Assembly: GCA_947168885.1 (NCBI GenBank)
Contig: CAMVNQ010000001.1
Span: 248,001 to 312,000, forward strand
Reading direction: 5' to 3'
Source of the DNA: an uncultured Clostridia bacterium
GTDB lineage: Bacteria > Bacillota > Clostridia > Oscillospirales > Ruminococcaceae
DNA: 64,000 bases
How positions within the stretch are numbered: position 1 is the stretch's first letter; the number at the start of each line of letters is the position of its first letter. A program made the position numbers and the translations under genes. Positions 1 through 8,991 of the stretch are shown here, piece after piece. Under the pieces are notes generated by a model. That model did no database searches and had not been told where the DNA came from. It worked only from the letters and a program-made list of their open reading frames with translations.

Positions 1-895
1 ATATGCTTGAACTGCTTAGCGGAGCAAGCCCGACGACGGATGTTTTGTTGTTTCTCTGCCAGATATTCGGGTCGGCGAAACACCCATTGCTTTTAACCGG
101 CGGATAATCGCCGCCTTCAGCAAGTTTCCGTGTCGAATCGTTAAGGAACGCTGCCGCAGTGCAGTTGTTATTCCGCAGAACTACATGTATCGTCGCGGCT
201 TTTATATTGGGTAGCTTGTTTTTGAGGGCATCCGCGATCATAGTCTCTCCGTCGGTGTCGCCGTTCGAGTTTTCACTGCGGCGGTCTTTGGGTTCGCTTC
301 CCCACCTTACCGAGCCTGTTGTGCGGAAGTTAGCAGGGTTTGCGGCGGAGACAGTCCATACGTTATTATCTACGATAATGTCGAATTCCTGTGACTCTCC
401 GGTTTTCATTCCGTAGCCGCTGTTATCAGCCGATTCAAAGAACGAATCCACAGTGTACTGTATAGTCCGTGCCGTGGAGTTTGCGTGTGAGCGGCGGCTC
501 GCGTTTATATAGCCCAAAAGCGAGGGTACAAGGATAGCCATTAATATGGCATAGAAAAACATTGAAATAGCCGAAATGATTATCGCCGCTTTGCAGAATC
601 CGCGGAATCTTGTTTTGTATTTGGTCATACCAATAATTCCGAGGATAAGTCCTACGGGTGACACCACAAACGACAGAACAAACCCGACTATCGCTAATGC
701 AGGGCTCTGAGTCTGCTCAGGTGCGGAGTAATTGTACTGCTGCTGATAAGCGTTGTTATACTGCTGTACAGGCTGCGGTTGGGGGTCAAACACCGGACGT
801 TCGGGGCGTTCTTCTACCTTTGCCCCGCATTTCGTACAGAATTTCTCGCCCTCTTCGAGCCTGTTGCCACAGTTACCACAAAAATTGACTGCCAT
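1..895 (-). CDS. zinc-ribbon membrane protein with pilin-like helix (3' end outside window)
   Basis: The frame opens at an ATG at 895 and runs without a stop to base 1, so at least 298 residues are seen and the C-terminus is missing. Residues 6-23 form a zinc ribbon (CGNC...CTKC). A Pro/Gln/Tyr-rich linker follows, then two hydrophobic segments at about 66-90 and 100-125. The second runs into VPSLLGYINASRRSHANST, which resembles the mature N-terminal helix of type IV pilins, but no prepilin peptidase site precedes it. The rest is a polar, probably extracytoplasmic domain. Zinc-ribbon plus DUF4190-like membrane proteins are common in Clostridia. Function unknown. It lies just downstream of the DUF4956 gene in the same direction, 13 bp away, so cotranscription is likely. 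Confidence 0.75.
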   Translation of the reverse strand, partial: MAVNFCGNCGNRLEEGEKFCTKCGAKVEERPERPVFDPQPQPVQQYNNAYQQQYNYSAPEQTQSPALAIVGFVLSFVVSPVGLILGIIGMTKYKTRFRGFCKAAIIISAISMFFYAILMAILVPSLLGYINASRRSHANSTARTIQYTVDSFFESADNSGYGMKTGESQEFDIIVDNNVWTVSAANPANFRTTGSVRWGSEPKDRRSENSNGDTDGETMIADALKNKLPNIKAATIHVVLRNNNCTAAAFLNDSTRKLAEGGDYPPVKSNGCFADPNIWQRNNKTSVVGLAPLSSSSI

Positions 896-908
896 TTTGA
901 TTTCTCCT

Positions 909-1592
909 TTAATTCATATATTCGCCGTTGTATTCGAGCAGGGTAACGGAAGTTACGCCGTCGATACCCTTGAAGCGCGAAAGTCCCGACGTATCATTGT
1001 TTCTTACCTTTATCTCAATGGTGATCTCGTTGCTGTCACCATTTTTGGTCTTGTTTTTGAGACGGTATCTCATTCCGCCGAGCACCGCGTTCACATTATC
1101 CTCTGCGGCATCGTTGTAATGCACTATAAGCAGATAGTTACGCTTGGACTTCTTGAACATCGAGAAAACGATGTAAATGACGGCTATCAGAACAGTGCCG
1201 ATGACTGCGACGAAGTACAGTCCCGCGCCTGCAGTGATACCTGCGGCGATAGACCAGAACAGGAATCCTATATCAAGCGGGTCTTTTATCGCGGAACGGA
1301 ATCGTACGATAGAGAGCGCACCGACCATACCGAGCGAGAGCACGACGTTCGAACTTATGGTCATGATGATGAAGCCGGTTATCGTGGTTATCATGACGAG
1401 CAGGACGTTGAAGTTGTCGCTGTACACCACGCCGCGGTAGCAGAAACGATAGACGAGGTAGATGATAACGCCGCAGACAAGCGCAGAAAGCATTGATGCG
1501 ATTATTCCGGCGGGTGTGAGTGCGCTGAAATGAAGGTCATCAACGAAGAGTTTCAGCGTTTCATCAACAATGCTCATGAGTTGTGTTTCCAT
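909..1592 (-). CDS. DUF4956 family membrane protein
   Basis: 227 residues. After a short amphipathic N-terminus there are about four membrane segments (near 27-50, 56-82, 85-105 and 110-140), with the conserved-looking stretch VRFRSAIKDPLDIGFLFW between helices. The soluble C-terminal domain (about 145-227) alternates beta-strand-like segments. DUF4956 proteins of unknown function are regularly encoded beside VTC-domain proteins and CotH-type genes, and the next gene upstream (1625-2335) is a VTC-domain protein, so a joint membrane role is plausible. An AGGAGA ribosome site precedes the ATG. Confidence 0.8.
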   Translation of the reverse strand: METQLMSIVDETLKLFVDDLHFSALTPAGIIASMLSALVCGVIIYLVYRFCYRGVVYSDNFNVLLVMITTITGFIIMTISSNVVLSLGMVGALSIVRFRSAIKDPLDIGFLFWSIAAGITAGAGLYFVAVIGTVLIAVIYIVFSMFKKSKRNYLLIVHYNDAAEDNVNAVLGGMRYRLKNKTKNGDSNEITIEIKVRNNDTSGLSRFKGIDGVTSVTLLEYNGEYMN

Positions 1593-1624
1593 ATAGGTCT
1601 CCTTTTATGACATAATTCTAAGTA

Positions 1625-2335
1625 TCAGTAGAGTCTTTCGCGCAGCCTGTCGCTGCAGATTATGTATTTCGACACAGATTCCTGTACCGTTGAGATGTCT
1701 GTGAGAAGATGCAGTATCCGTGACGGTATGTAGCTGTCATACTTTATTTCAAGCACAATATCGTTGTCCGGCATAACGTTTTCGTAGATGTTGTCGTCCG
1801 CGAACATATCGAACCCGTTGATACACGCGGCTATCTTCATGTCGAAGGTCACGCGGACATTTCCTTCACGGCAGGTGAACGGCTCCCGTATATAGTCCAC
1901 AATGACCGCCGGTGAGAGGAACGCCGCGCTGTGCGAAGCGAACATATCACCGCCCGCCGTATCGGCGTATTTATCGTCCGCGAGGAACGAGAAATCTCCG
2001 GCAAGTATGCGGTCGTACTGCTCCCGCGTGAGCGTTGTGCTCTTTTTGAAGCCAACACAGTCATGCTTGACTTTTTCTTCGAGGTGTATCACTTCCGGCG
2101 AAAGGTCATACGCGCGAATGCGATATTTTTTTCGTTTGAGAGCACCGTTCACCTTGTCGCGGTAAGCCGAGCGGTACGCGTCGTCGAAATAGAGGCTTGT
2201 AACGCGGTAAAGCCCGTTTTTCGCGTGCCTGTCTGGCTGCATGACCGCAGCGAAGCGCTGGCGCAGTATATGGTATGTCCCGCCGTTGATGCGATATTTT
2301 ATTTCGTGGCGGTAGGTGTATTCAGTGTTTTTCAT
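1625..2335 (-). CDS. VTC-domain polyphosphate polymerase-like protein
   Basis: 236 residues, about the size of an isolated VTC catalytic domain. The tunnel-like fold is suggested by evenly spaced basic and acidic strand motifs: HEIKYRING near the start, RVTSLYFDD, KKYRIRAYD, LEEKVKHD, RVTFDMKIAA and LEIKYD near the end. In yeast VTC4 this domain makes polyphosphate from ATP. Bacterial forms paired with DUF4956 are annotated as polyphosphate polymerase domain proteins, but their substrate is not established. There are no membrane segments. The start overlaps the 3' end of aroK by 14 bp, which suggests translational coupling. Confidence 0.8.
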   Translation of the reverse strand: MKNTEYTYRHEIKYRINGGTYHILRQRFAAVMQPDRHAKNGLYRVTSLYFDDAYRSAYRDKVNGALKRKKYRIRAYDLSPEVIHLEEKVKHDCVGFKKSTTLTREQYDRILAGDFSFLADDKYADTAGGDMFASHSAAFLSPAVIVDYIREPFTCREGNVRVTFDMKIAACINGFDMFADDNIYENVMPDNDIVLEIKYDSYIPSRILHLLTDISTVQESVSKYIICSDRLRERLY

Positions 2336-2831
2336 CGTTCATTCTGTTCGCAATTATCTCGGTTATATCCTCAATGTGTTTATTGGTGCAGTCTATCCTT
2401 ATATCCGCGTATTTCTCATAAAACGGACATCTTTCGGTGAAAATATCCTCGACTGTCATTCCCTTTGCCGCGGCGATACCACGGGTCTTTATGTTGCTGA
2501 GGCGCCGTCTGAGCTCGTCACAGGGGACTTCGAGATATACACACACGCCGGTCTGCTTCAGAAAGTTCATTCCACGTTCGCAGAATACCGCGCTGCCGCC
2601 GGTAGCGATAACGGTGTCCTCGGTGTCGGTCACGGAGAGGAGCGCGTCCTCCTCCATTTCCGAGAACCGCTTTAAGCCGTAGCGTTCGATAAGCTTGTGA
2701 AGCACTTCATGCTGCTCCTGCTGTATGATAAGGTCGGTATCGACAAAGCGCATACCGAGCGTTTTAGCGAGGACTACGCCGACGGTGCTTTTCCCGCAGC
2801 CGGGCATTCCCACAAGAATGATGTTTTTCAT
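2322..2831 (-). CDS. aroK: shikimate kinase
   Basis: 169 residues, typical for the family. The P-loop is GMPGCGKST (about 8-16), followed by the DTD motif (residues 32-34), which binds magnesium and shikimate in known enzymes. GGSAVF (about 79-84) matches the family GGG substrate-binding region with a conservative change, and the lid segment contains the expected arginines (RGIAAAKG). It phosphorylates shikimate with ATP in the chorismate pathway. No other aromatic pathway genes are nearby. The 3' end overlaps the VTC-domain gene. Confidence 0.9.
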   Translation of the reverse strand: MKNIILVGMPGCGKSTVGVVLAKTLGMRFVDTDLIIQQEQHEVLHKLIERYGLKRFSEMEEDALLSVTDTEDTVIATGGSAVFCERGMNFLKQTGVCVYLEVPCDELRRRLSNIKTRGIAAAKGMTVEDIFTERCPFYEKYADIRIDCTNKHIEDITEIIANRMNDEKH

Positions 2832-2853
2832 GTTATTCTTTCTTTTCCGCTCT

Positions 2854-3639
2854 TTAGTTACATATCATTTGTTCAAGTTTTCCGGCTCTTTCATAAGCCA
2901 GATTCAGAAAATCTCGTATATTCAGATGCATATAATCCCAGTTCATGGGCTCTAACGTTATTGCTCCGCTGTAGCCTGTATCCTTTATTTTCCGCGTCAC
3001 CGCGTCCCAGTCCAGCTTCCCGTCAAAAGGCAGCCGGTGTTGACCGCGGCTTCCGCCGTTATCATGCAGATGTATTGCTTTGAGTCTTTTCCCGTATTCA
3101 GTAGGCAGATCGATGTCGGGAGTATAGTTTGCGTGATGACAGCTGTCGTAACATGATCCTACGAACGGAGAAGAGAAAAGTCTCAGCACCAAAGCAGTAT
3201 TGCTGACATTTCTCAGGTTTTCAAAAGCGATATTGATATTGTATCTTTCCGCTCTTTCGGTCATTATTCCGAGTCTTTTCATTCCCGTTTCGCTTAACGG
3301 AAACTCATCATCGGGCAAATGAATGACTACGGTCGGTATCCGGAATGTATTGCAGTCGTCGATGCACTGCAAATAGTCGCGAAAGACGCTCTCACCTTCG
3401 GCACAGTCTGCAAAAAGAAAATTCTGTTCATGGACAGGGGCGTGCATATTTTCGATCGAAAGACCTGCGCTGCGGGCAAGCTCTGCGTCCTGCCGATAAC
3501 CTTCGCCTCGACCGAACTTGTCGCTCCACCACAGCATCACACAGTCAAAACCGGCGTCTTTTATCAGCCTGTACCTTTCCGGAAATGGAACATCATACCC
3601 GGTCCCATATCCAAAGCAATCATAGATACCAATGCTCAT
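2854..3639 (-). CDS. sugar phosphate isomerase/epimerase-like TIM barrel
   Basis: 261 residues with the AP-endonuclease-2/xylose-isomerase-like TIM-barrel pattern. Visible metal-ligand candidates are FENL after the central strands, DSCHHAN, HLHDNGG and LEPMNWD near the C-terminus. These are the Glu, Asp/His, His and Glu positions expected of this superfamily. The substrate cannot be read from the sequence. It starts 2 bp downstream of the APH-like kinase gene, so the two are probably cotranscribed. Confidence 0.8.
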   Translation of the reverse strand: MSIGIYDCFGYGTGYDVPFPERYRLIKDAGFDCVMLWWSDKFGRGEGYRQDAELARSAGLSIENMHAPVHEQNFLFADCAEGESVFRDYLQCIDDCNTFRIPTVVIHLPDDEFPLSETGMKRLGIMTERAERYNINIAFENLRNVSNTALVLRLFSSPFVGSCYDSCHHANYTPDIDLPTEYGKRLKAIHLHDNGGSRGQHRLPFDGKLDWDAVTRKIKDTGYSGAITLEPMNWDYMHLNIRDFLNLAYERAGKLEQMICN

Positions 3640-3641
3640 TT

Positions 3642-4541
3642 TTAATACCAGCTTGGCACGAGCCCCTCGAATCCGTTGTACTCGCGCACCGTCTTTTCTG
3701 CGGATGCCACCGTGTCGGCAAGCATTCCTCGGCTGTGGTCATAAGCCTCGCAGATGCGGCGTATGGTGTCCGCAGCAGTGTAAAGCGCCATGAGTGCGAA
3801 GAAGTCTCCCGGTATATCACCGCCGAAGTAGCCGTTTATCTGTCCGCGTGAGAACGGGGCGCTGCATGAACGGCGAATACACTGGAAATCCATGTACGGG
3901 TCGCCCCAGCACCAGCGTCCGAAATCTATGACCCCGAACTCATCGTAGTTCGTGAGTATAAGGTTGCCGGAGCGGAAATCACCGTGGATAGCGGTCTGCG
4001 GGCGGTCTTTGAGCAGCCCGCGGTTGTTCTCGATGAACTTTATCGTTTCATCGTCACCGCTGTATCTGACGCGGATAACGCGGAATTTTCCGATGATCTC
4101 GTCAAGGCGGTGATTATAGTATTCGTCCCACGGAAGCACGTTTTTCGGGGCTTTAACGGTGTGTATCTTTCTGAGCAGCTCGCCTGCCTTTTCGCCGAAG
4201 CGGGCCTGTTCGGGAGTATGGAGATTCAGTATCTTCGAGTCCGCGTCAAGCCCGTCCACCCATGTGTAAAGCGTGTAGGCGAGCGTATCGCTGCCGCATG
4301 CCGCGACTTCTATCGGAAGGTTCATATTGAGCCCGAGCTTTTCGTGTATGTACTGTGCGAACATAGCGTTGTCACAGTGGCGCTTATAGTTCTCTATGCC
4401 CGATATGCGAAGTATAAGCTCAACCCCGTTTGTGCGTGTTATGTGGTACTTTCGTTCGCCGGAAAGCCCCATTTCTATCGGCTCTATATCGAGCCAGTTC
4501 CTGTAATCGGATATATCGGAAAACTGCTCCTCAAATCCCAT
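3642..4541 (-). CDS. aminoglycoside phosphotransferase (APH)-family kinase
   Basis: 299 residues with the APH/choline-kinase fold. The Brenner-type catalytic loop is HGDFRSGNLI (around 185-195) and the metal-binding motif is VIDFGRWCWGDPYMD about 15 residues later. The N-terminal lobe is mainly beta (KYHITRTNGVELILRIS). Such proteins phosphorylate small hydroxylated substrates. Close proximity to a TIM-barrel sugar isomerase suggests a sugar or amino-sugar substrate rather than an antibiotic, but this is inference. No resistance gene context is seen. Confidence 0.78.
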   Translation of the reverse strand: MGFEEQFSDISDYRNWLDIEPIEMGLSGERKYHITRTNGVELILRISGIENYKRHCDNAMFAQYIHEKLGLNMNLPIEVAACGSDTLAYTLYTWVDGLDADSKILNLHTPEQARFGEKAGELLRKIHTVKAPKNVLPWDEYYNHRLDEIIGKFRVIRVRYSGDDETIKFIENNRGLLKDRPQTAIHGDFRSGNLILTNYDEFGVIDFGRWCWGDPYMDFQCIRRSCSAPFSRGQINGYFGGDIPGDFFALMALYTAADTIRRICEAYDHSRGMLADTVASAEKTVREYNGFEGLVPSWY

Positions 4542-4573
4542 TTCCTCACCCCTTTGCGGTGGACGTTTTCATT

Positions 4574-5941
4574 TTATCTGTCTTTAAGCGGTGTGTATGG
4601 TGTTCTTGGCTGGACGTTAAGGTATGCCGGACGGATTATCTTTTTGCCGTTTACAAGCTCTTCTATTCTGTGAGCAGACCAGCCCGAAATGCGTGCCGCC
4701 GCGAAAAGAGGGGTATAGAGTTCAAGCGGCAGTCCCAGCATAGAATAGCAGAATCCGCTGTAAAAGTCGATGTTTGCGCTTACGCCCTTGTAGATGCGGC
4801 GCTTTTTTGCGATAAGCTCTGCCGCAAGGCGTTCGACAGCAGAATAAAGCGCAAACTCTCTTTCTTTCTGCTTTTCCGCCGCAAGCTTTTCGACGTAGCT
4901 CTTGAATATCTGGGCTCTCGGGTCTGAGATCGCATATACTGCGTGACCCATACCGTAGATGAGTCCGCTTCTGTCGAAGGCTTCCTTGTCGAGAAGTTTC
5001 TGTAAATATGCTGTTATTTCGTCGTCGTCGTTCCAGTCTTTGACAGTGGCTTTAAGTTCGTCGAACATACCCATGACCTTAAGGTTCGCGCCGCCGTGCT
5101 TAGGTCCTTTGAGTGAGCAGAGCGCAGCGGTTATCGCCGAGTATGTGTCGGTGCCGGAAGATGTAACGACGTGAGTCGTGAATGTCGAGTTGTTTCCGCC
5201 GCCGTGTTCCGCGTGCAGTACCAGCGCAATATCGAGCACCTTTGCTTCGAGCTTGGTGTATTTGCTGTCATCGCGGAGCAGATAAAGTATATTCTCTGCC
5301 GTCGAGAGGTTCTTTTTCGGGCGGTGTATGGTAAGTCCGTCGCCGTCGAGGTAATAGCGCTTGGCGTTGTAGCTGTAAACCGTGAGCATAGGGAAGAGCG
5401 CGATAAGCTCAAGGGACTGACGCAGGACGTTCGGAATGCTTAAATCGTTCGGATAATCGTCGTATGCATAGAGAGAAAGCACGCTTCGTGCGAGGGTGTT
5501 CATTATGTCCTCGCTCGGTGATTTGAGCACTATGTCGCGGACGAACGACGACGGAAGACGTCGGAACGAGCCTATCATGTTTATGAATTCATCAAGTTCG
5601 CCGCTGTTCGGGAGCTTTCCGAAAAGAAGCAGGTAGGTTATCTCCTCGAAGCCGAAGCGGTCATCGGCTATGAAGCCTTTGATGAGGTCGGCGACGTTTA
5701 TTCCTCGGTAGTAAAGCTCTCCGTCGCATGGAACGAGCTTTCCGTCCACTTCCTTTTTGGCGACTATCTCGGAAATTTCCGTAAGCCCCGTGAGAACGCC
5801 CTTGCCGTCGAGATCGCGAAGTCCGCAGTAAACGTTGTGTTCAAGGTAAAGCTCGGGGGCGATATTTCCGTTGCCGGAGCAGAGTGAAGCGAGCTGCTCG
5901 ATCTGCGGGGTCACTTGCGAAAACGGGTAATGTGAAGCCAT
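4574..5941 (-). CDS. gltA: citrate synthase
   Basis: 455 residues. Catalytic-region motifs are clear: HAEHGGGNNSTFTTHV and LKGPKHGGAN contain the two active-site histidines, and GMGHAVYAISDPRA carries the motif preceding the catalytic Asp. The N-terminal extension is longer than in the roughly 370-residue archaeal type and matches a Clostridia-type enzyme. It condenses oxaloacetate with acetyl-CoA, feeding 2-oxoglutarate and glutamate synthesis. It is first in its transcription unit: a TTGCAA-17-TATAAT promoter lies about 130 bp upstream. Re-citrate synthase is a different family (LeuA-like) and is not this gene. Confidence 0.92.
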   Translation of the reverse strand: MASHYPFSQVTPQIEQLASLCSGNGNIAPELYLEHNVYCGLRDLDGKGVLTGLTEISEIVAKKEVDGKLVPCDGELYYRGINVADLIKGFIADDRFGFEEITYLLLFGKLPNSGELDEFINMIGSFRRLPSSFVRDIVLKSPSEDIMNTLARSVLSLYAYDDYPNDLSIPNVLRQSLELIALFPMLTVYSYNAKRYYLDGDGLTIHRPKKNLSTAENILYLLRDDSKYTKLEAKVLDIALVLHAEHGGGNNSTFTTHVVTSSGTDTYSAITAALCSLKGPKHGGANLKVMGMFDELKATVKDWNDDDEITAYLQKLLDKEAFDRSGLIYGMGHAVYAISDPRAQIFKSYVEKLAAEKQKEREFALYSAVERLAAELIAKKRRIYKGVSANIDFYSGFCYSMLGLPLELYTPLFAAARISGWSAHRIEELVNGKKIIRPAYLNVQPRTPYTPLKDR

Positions 5942-5962
5942 ATCTTACCTCCTGATTTTTAT

Positions 5963-6060
5963 TAATGCACAATGCATGATTCACAATGCACAATTAAGGT
6001 GCCGCTTCGCGACAAATCCGAATCGTGACGGAATTATGATGTTTATGCTGTGCATTGTAT
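5963..6060. repeat. interspersed imperfect repeat, copy A
   Basis: An element in the citrate synthase leader containing TTAATGCACAATGCA, then GCCGCTTCGCGAC and ATCGTGACGGA. It ends in TGTGCATTGT (6050-6059), the exact reverse complement of ACAATGCACA at 5984-5993. A diverged relative lies at 14243-14301. It looks like a small non-coding inverted repeat inserted between promoter and gene. Confidence 0.5.
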
Positions 6061-6068
6061 ATTTTAAT

Positions 6069-6097
6069 ATTATACCATATATATTGTGAAATTGCAA
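6069..6097 (-). promoter_or_regulatory. promoter of citrate synthase gene
   Basis: On the minus strand TTGCAA (6092-6097) and TATAAT (6069-6074) are separated by exactly 17 bp, with TGG before the -10. The start codon is about 130 bp downstream, with repeat copy A in the leader. Confidence 0.75.
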
Positions 6098-6146
6098 GTA
6101 TTTGCAGAGAATATACTGAAAGTAATATCCAAGTCTGGAATTATTA

Positions 6147-6187
6147 CAAAACAGCGGCGTTCCCGTACTCGGGCGGGAATGCCGCTG
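6147..6187 (-). terminator. rho-independent terminator of leuA
   Basis: Stem CAGCGGC...GCCGCTG with an extended inner stem (TTCCCG/CGGGAA) lies just past the leuA stop, followed on the minus strand by TTTTGTAAT. Confidence 0.8.
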
Positions 6188-6208
6188 AACTATTGATGCT
6201 GCTGTGAA

Positions 6209-7882
6209 TCATGCGTTTCGCTCAACGCTCTGCTTTGAACGGTTTACCGCACATACGAGTGCGTAGATCGAGGACATGATGATATCCGAATGAACGCCGA
6301 CGCCCCAAGAGACAGTCCCGTCGATGTCTATACCGAGATATGACATAGCGTTCGACTTTGAGCCCTGTTCAAGAGCCTGCTCGGAGTAGTCCGTGATCGT
6401 GAATTCTATGCCGAGAAGCTTCATGAGCGCATCCGATACTGCGTCGAGACGACCGTTGCCCTGTCCTTCCGTGACCGTTTTCGTGCCGCGCAGGAGCGTT
6501 GTCACCGAAGCGGTGATAGCGCCGTTATCCTGTTTGTAATGAACTTCCGTGACTCTGAGCGGAGTGAAAATATTGACAAATTCGCCGTTGAACACGCTGT
6601 AAACGTCGCTCGGTGAGAGCTCTCTGTGCTGCTTGTCCGAAACGTCCTTGACCGCGTATCCGACGATCTCGCGGAGCTTCGGCGGGAGAGAGATGCCATA
6701 CTTCTTTTCGAGCAGGAATCCTATGCCGCCTTTGCCGCTCTGGCTGTTTATGCGGATTATGTCACCGTCGTACTCGCGCCCTATATCTTTCGGGTCTATA
6801 GGCAGATACGGTACATTCCAGCGCTTGTCGCCGTTTTCGCGGTACTTCATTCCCTTGGTGATAGCATCCTGATGCGAGCCGCTGAACGCCGCGAAAACAA
6901 GCTCGCCGCTGTACGGCTGACGTTCATAGACGTGCATACAGGTCACTTTTTCATATATTTTTACTATCGACGGTATGTCGGAGAAATCGAGCCCCGGGTC
7001 AACACCGTGGCTGTACATATTCAGCGCGAGCGTGACGATATCGACATTTCCGGTGCGTTCGCCGTTGCCGAAGAGCGTACCCTCGACCCTGTCCGCTCCG
7101 GCAAGGAGTCCGAATTCGGTGTCCGCCACGGCGCAGCCGCGGTCGTTGTGCGGGTGAAGCGAAACTATGACATTTTCGCGCTTATAGAGATTTTCACACA
7201 TATACTCGACCTGATCGGCGTAGATATGCGGCATTGAAAGTTCGACCGTAACGGGAAGGTTTACTATGATCTTGTTTTCCGGTGAAGGTTCCCAGACTTT
7301 AAGGACTTCGTTGCAGATCGCAAGTGCGAAATCCGGTTCTGTACCGGTGAAGCTTTCGGGTGAATATTCAAAACTGAAGCTGCCCTCGGTCTTTTCGGCG
7401 TATTCTTTTATGAGCTTAGCGCCCGAGACAGCCATTTCTATTATCTCTTCCTTTGATTTATGGAACACCTGTTCGCGCTGTGCTTCTGATGTCGAATTGT
7501 ACAGGTGGACTATTGCGTTCTTTGCCCCTGCGAGAGCCTCAAAAGTCTTGCGGATTATATGCTCGCGCGACTGGGTGAGCACCTGGATCTTCACATCGTC
7601 GGGGATAAGCCCGTCGTCGATGAGCTTGCGGCAGAATTCATATTCAGTCTCGCTTGCGGCAGGGAAGCCTATCTCTATTTCCCTGAATCCGAGTTTTACG
7701 AGCAGAGCGAAGAACTCAAGCTTCTCGTCAAGGCTCATAGGCACGACGAGTGCCTGATTCCCGTCGCGGAGATCAACGCTGCACCATATCGGCGCTTTGT
7801 CGATATACTCGCGCTGAGTCCATTTATATTCCTTTTTTGGCGGCATAAAATAGCTTCGCTGATATTTGCCGTTTACTTTCAT
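6209..7882 (-). CDS. leuA: 2-isopropylmalate synthase
   Basis: 557 residues, the length of the longer LeuA type. The HMGL-like TIM barrel starts with WCSVDLRDGNQALVVPMS (catalytic Arg-Asp), and the metal-binding HPHNDRG follows at about residue 245. Later come a linker and a C-terminal regulatory domain with GTKTVTEGQGNGRLDAVSDA, typical of leucine feedback binding. It condenses acetyl-CoA with 2-ketoisovalerate, the first step to leucine. No leuBCD is adjacent. The gene follows galE after an 84-bp gap holding a hairpin, and ends in a strong terminator. Confidence 0.93.
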   Translation of the reverse strand: MKVNGKYQRSYFMPPKKEYKWTQREYIDKAPIWCSVDLRDGNQALVVPMSLDEKLEFFALLVKLGFREIEIGFPAASETEYEFCRKLIDDGLIPDDVKIQVLTQSREHIIRKTFEALAGAKNAIVHLYNSTSEAQREQVFHKSKEEIIEMAVSGAKLIKEYAEKTEGSFSFEYSPESFTGTEPDFALAICNEVLKVWEPSPENKIIVNLPVTVELSMPHIYADQVEYMCENLYKRENVIVSLHPHNDRGCAVADTEFGLLAGADRVEGTLFGNGERTGNVDIVTLALNMYSHGVDPGLDFSDIPSIVKIYEKVTCMHVYERQPYSGELVFAAFSGSHQDAITKGMKYRENGDKRWNVPYLPIDPKDIGREYDGDIIRINSQSGKGGIGFLLEKKYGISLPPKLREIVGYAVKDVSDKQHRELSPSDVYSVFNGEFVNIFTPLRVTEVHYKQDNGAITASVTTLLRGTKTVTEGQGNGRLDAVSDALMKLLGIEFTITDYSEQALEQGSKSNAMSYLGIDIDGTVSWGVGVHSDIIMSSIYALVCAVNRSKQSVERNA

Positions 7883-7908
7883 TTTTTTCTCTCTCCTGTT
7901 TACAGTAA

Positions 7909-7933
7909 TTTTCCCCGCAAAATGCAGGGAAAA
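7909..7933 (-). terminator. weak hairpin between galE and leuA
   Basis: TTTTCCC-GC/GC-GGGAAAA hairpin downstream of galE on the minus strand. The following bases are only weakly T-rich, so it may be an attenuator or a partial terminator before leuA. Confidence 0.45.
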
Positions 7934-7966
7934 CGTACCTATTCGTTTTGTCTCCGCAGGCTCATC

Positions 7967-8965
7967 TTACCGGTTGTTCTCTACAAAGTGCCATGCGTCG
8001 CGGCACATCTGTTCGAGACCACGCTCCGCCTTCCAGCCGAGCTCCCTGAACGCCTTGTCCGGTACGGAGTAGCATTCCGCTGCATCGCCTGCTCTGCGTG
8101 GGCCTATGACGTAGGGCAGCCTGATATTGTTGACCTTCTCGAATGTCTTAATGATCTCAAGCACAGAGTAACCGTTTCCGGTGCCGAGATTGAAAGGCTC
8201 CGCGCCGGTCTTTTCGCGGACGTACTTAAGAGCTGCGAGATGCCCGAGCGCGAGATCGACAACATGGATATAATCGCGGACGCAGGTACCGTCCTGGGTC
8301 GGGTAGTCGTCGCCGAAAACAGTGAGCTTTTCCTGCTTTCCGGTGCAGACGTTGATTATTATGGGCATAAGGTTGTTCGGTATGCCGTTCGGGTCTTCCC
8401 CTATCTTACCGCACTCGTTCGCGCCGATAGGGTTGAAATAGCGCAGGAGAGCTGCACTGAAATCCTTGTCCGCATTACATATCGCGCGCAGCATATCCTC
8501 GATCGTGAGCTTTGTCTCGCCGTAGGGATTTATCGCCGAAAGCGGGAATGTTTCATCTACCGGCACTTTCTCGGGCATTCCGTAAACGGTCGCCGAGGAA
8601 CTGAATATTATCTTCTTGCAGCCGTGCTTCTTCATCGCTTCGAGAAGTATGAATGTACCGCCGAGGTTGTTGCGGTAGTACATCAGGGGCTCGCGGACGC
8701 TCTCGGCTACCGCTTTGTATCCCGCGAAATGGATAACGGCTTCGATGTCGTTTTCTGCGAAGATCTTTTCCATATCCGCTTCGCTGCACATATCTGCTTC
8801 GTAGAATTTAAAGTCCTTGCCGCCTATCTCTTTTATCAGCTCGACCGCTCTGGGTTTTGAGTTGTAGAAGTTGTCCATTACGACGATGTCCTCGCCAGCT
8901 TTAAGAAGCTCGATACAGGTATGGGAGCCGATATATCCCGCTCCGCCGGTGACTAAAATTGCCAT
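7967..8965 (-). CDS. galE: UDP-glucose 4-epimerase
   Basis: 332 residues. The Rossmann motif VTGGAGYIGSHT is at residues 5-16, the Ser of SSSATVYG and the YGETK pair form the SDR catalytic set, and NLGTGNGYSV and the C-terminal GWKAERG are GalE-like. It interconverts UDP-glucose and UDP-galactose for sugar use and envelope glycan synthesis. The neighbours (fumarase alpha, leuA) are functionally unrelated, so this looks like a housekeeping run of genes. It lies 26 bp downstream of the fumarase gene. Confidence 0.92.
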   Translation of the reverse strand: MAILVTGGAGYIGSHTCIELLKAGEDIVVMDNFYNSKPRAVELIKEIGGKDFKFYEADMCSEADMEKIFAENDIEAVIHFAGYKAVAESVREPLMYYRNNLGGTFILLEAMKKHGCKKIIFSSSATVYGMPEKVPVDETFPLSAINPYGETKLTIEDMLRAICNADKDFSAALLRYFNPIGANECGKIGEDPNGIPNNLMPIIINVCTGKQEKLTVFGDDYPTQDGTCVRDYIHVVDLALGHLAALKYVREKTGAEPFNLGTGNGYSVLEIIKTFEKVNNIRLPYVIGPRRAGDAAECYSVPDKAFRELGWKAERGLEQMCRDAWHFVENNR

Positions 8966-8991
8966 ATTCTTTATTCCTTTCGCAGAGTGAT

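Noticed and set aside
909-1496. Plus-strand frames opposite DUF4956 (up to 247 residues)
   Set aside because: Charged, low-hydrophobicity translations of the opposite strand without ribosome sites; typical shadow frames.
3642-4541. Aminoglycoside resistance gene
   Set aside because: Only the general APH fold is visible; neighbours are metabolic and no mobile context exists, so resistance is not supported.
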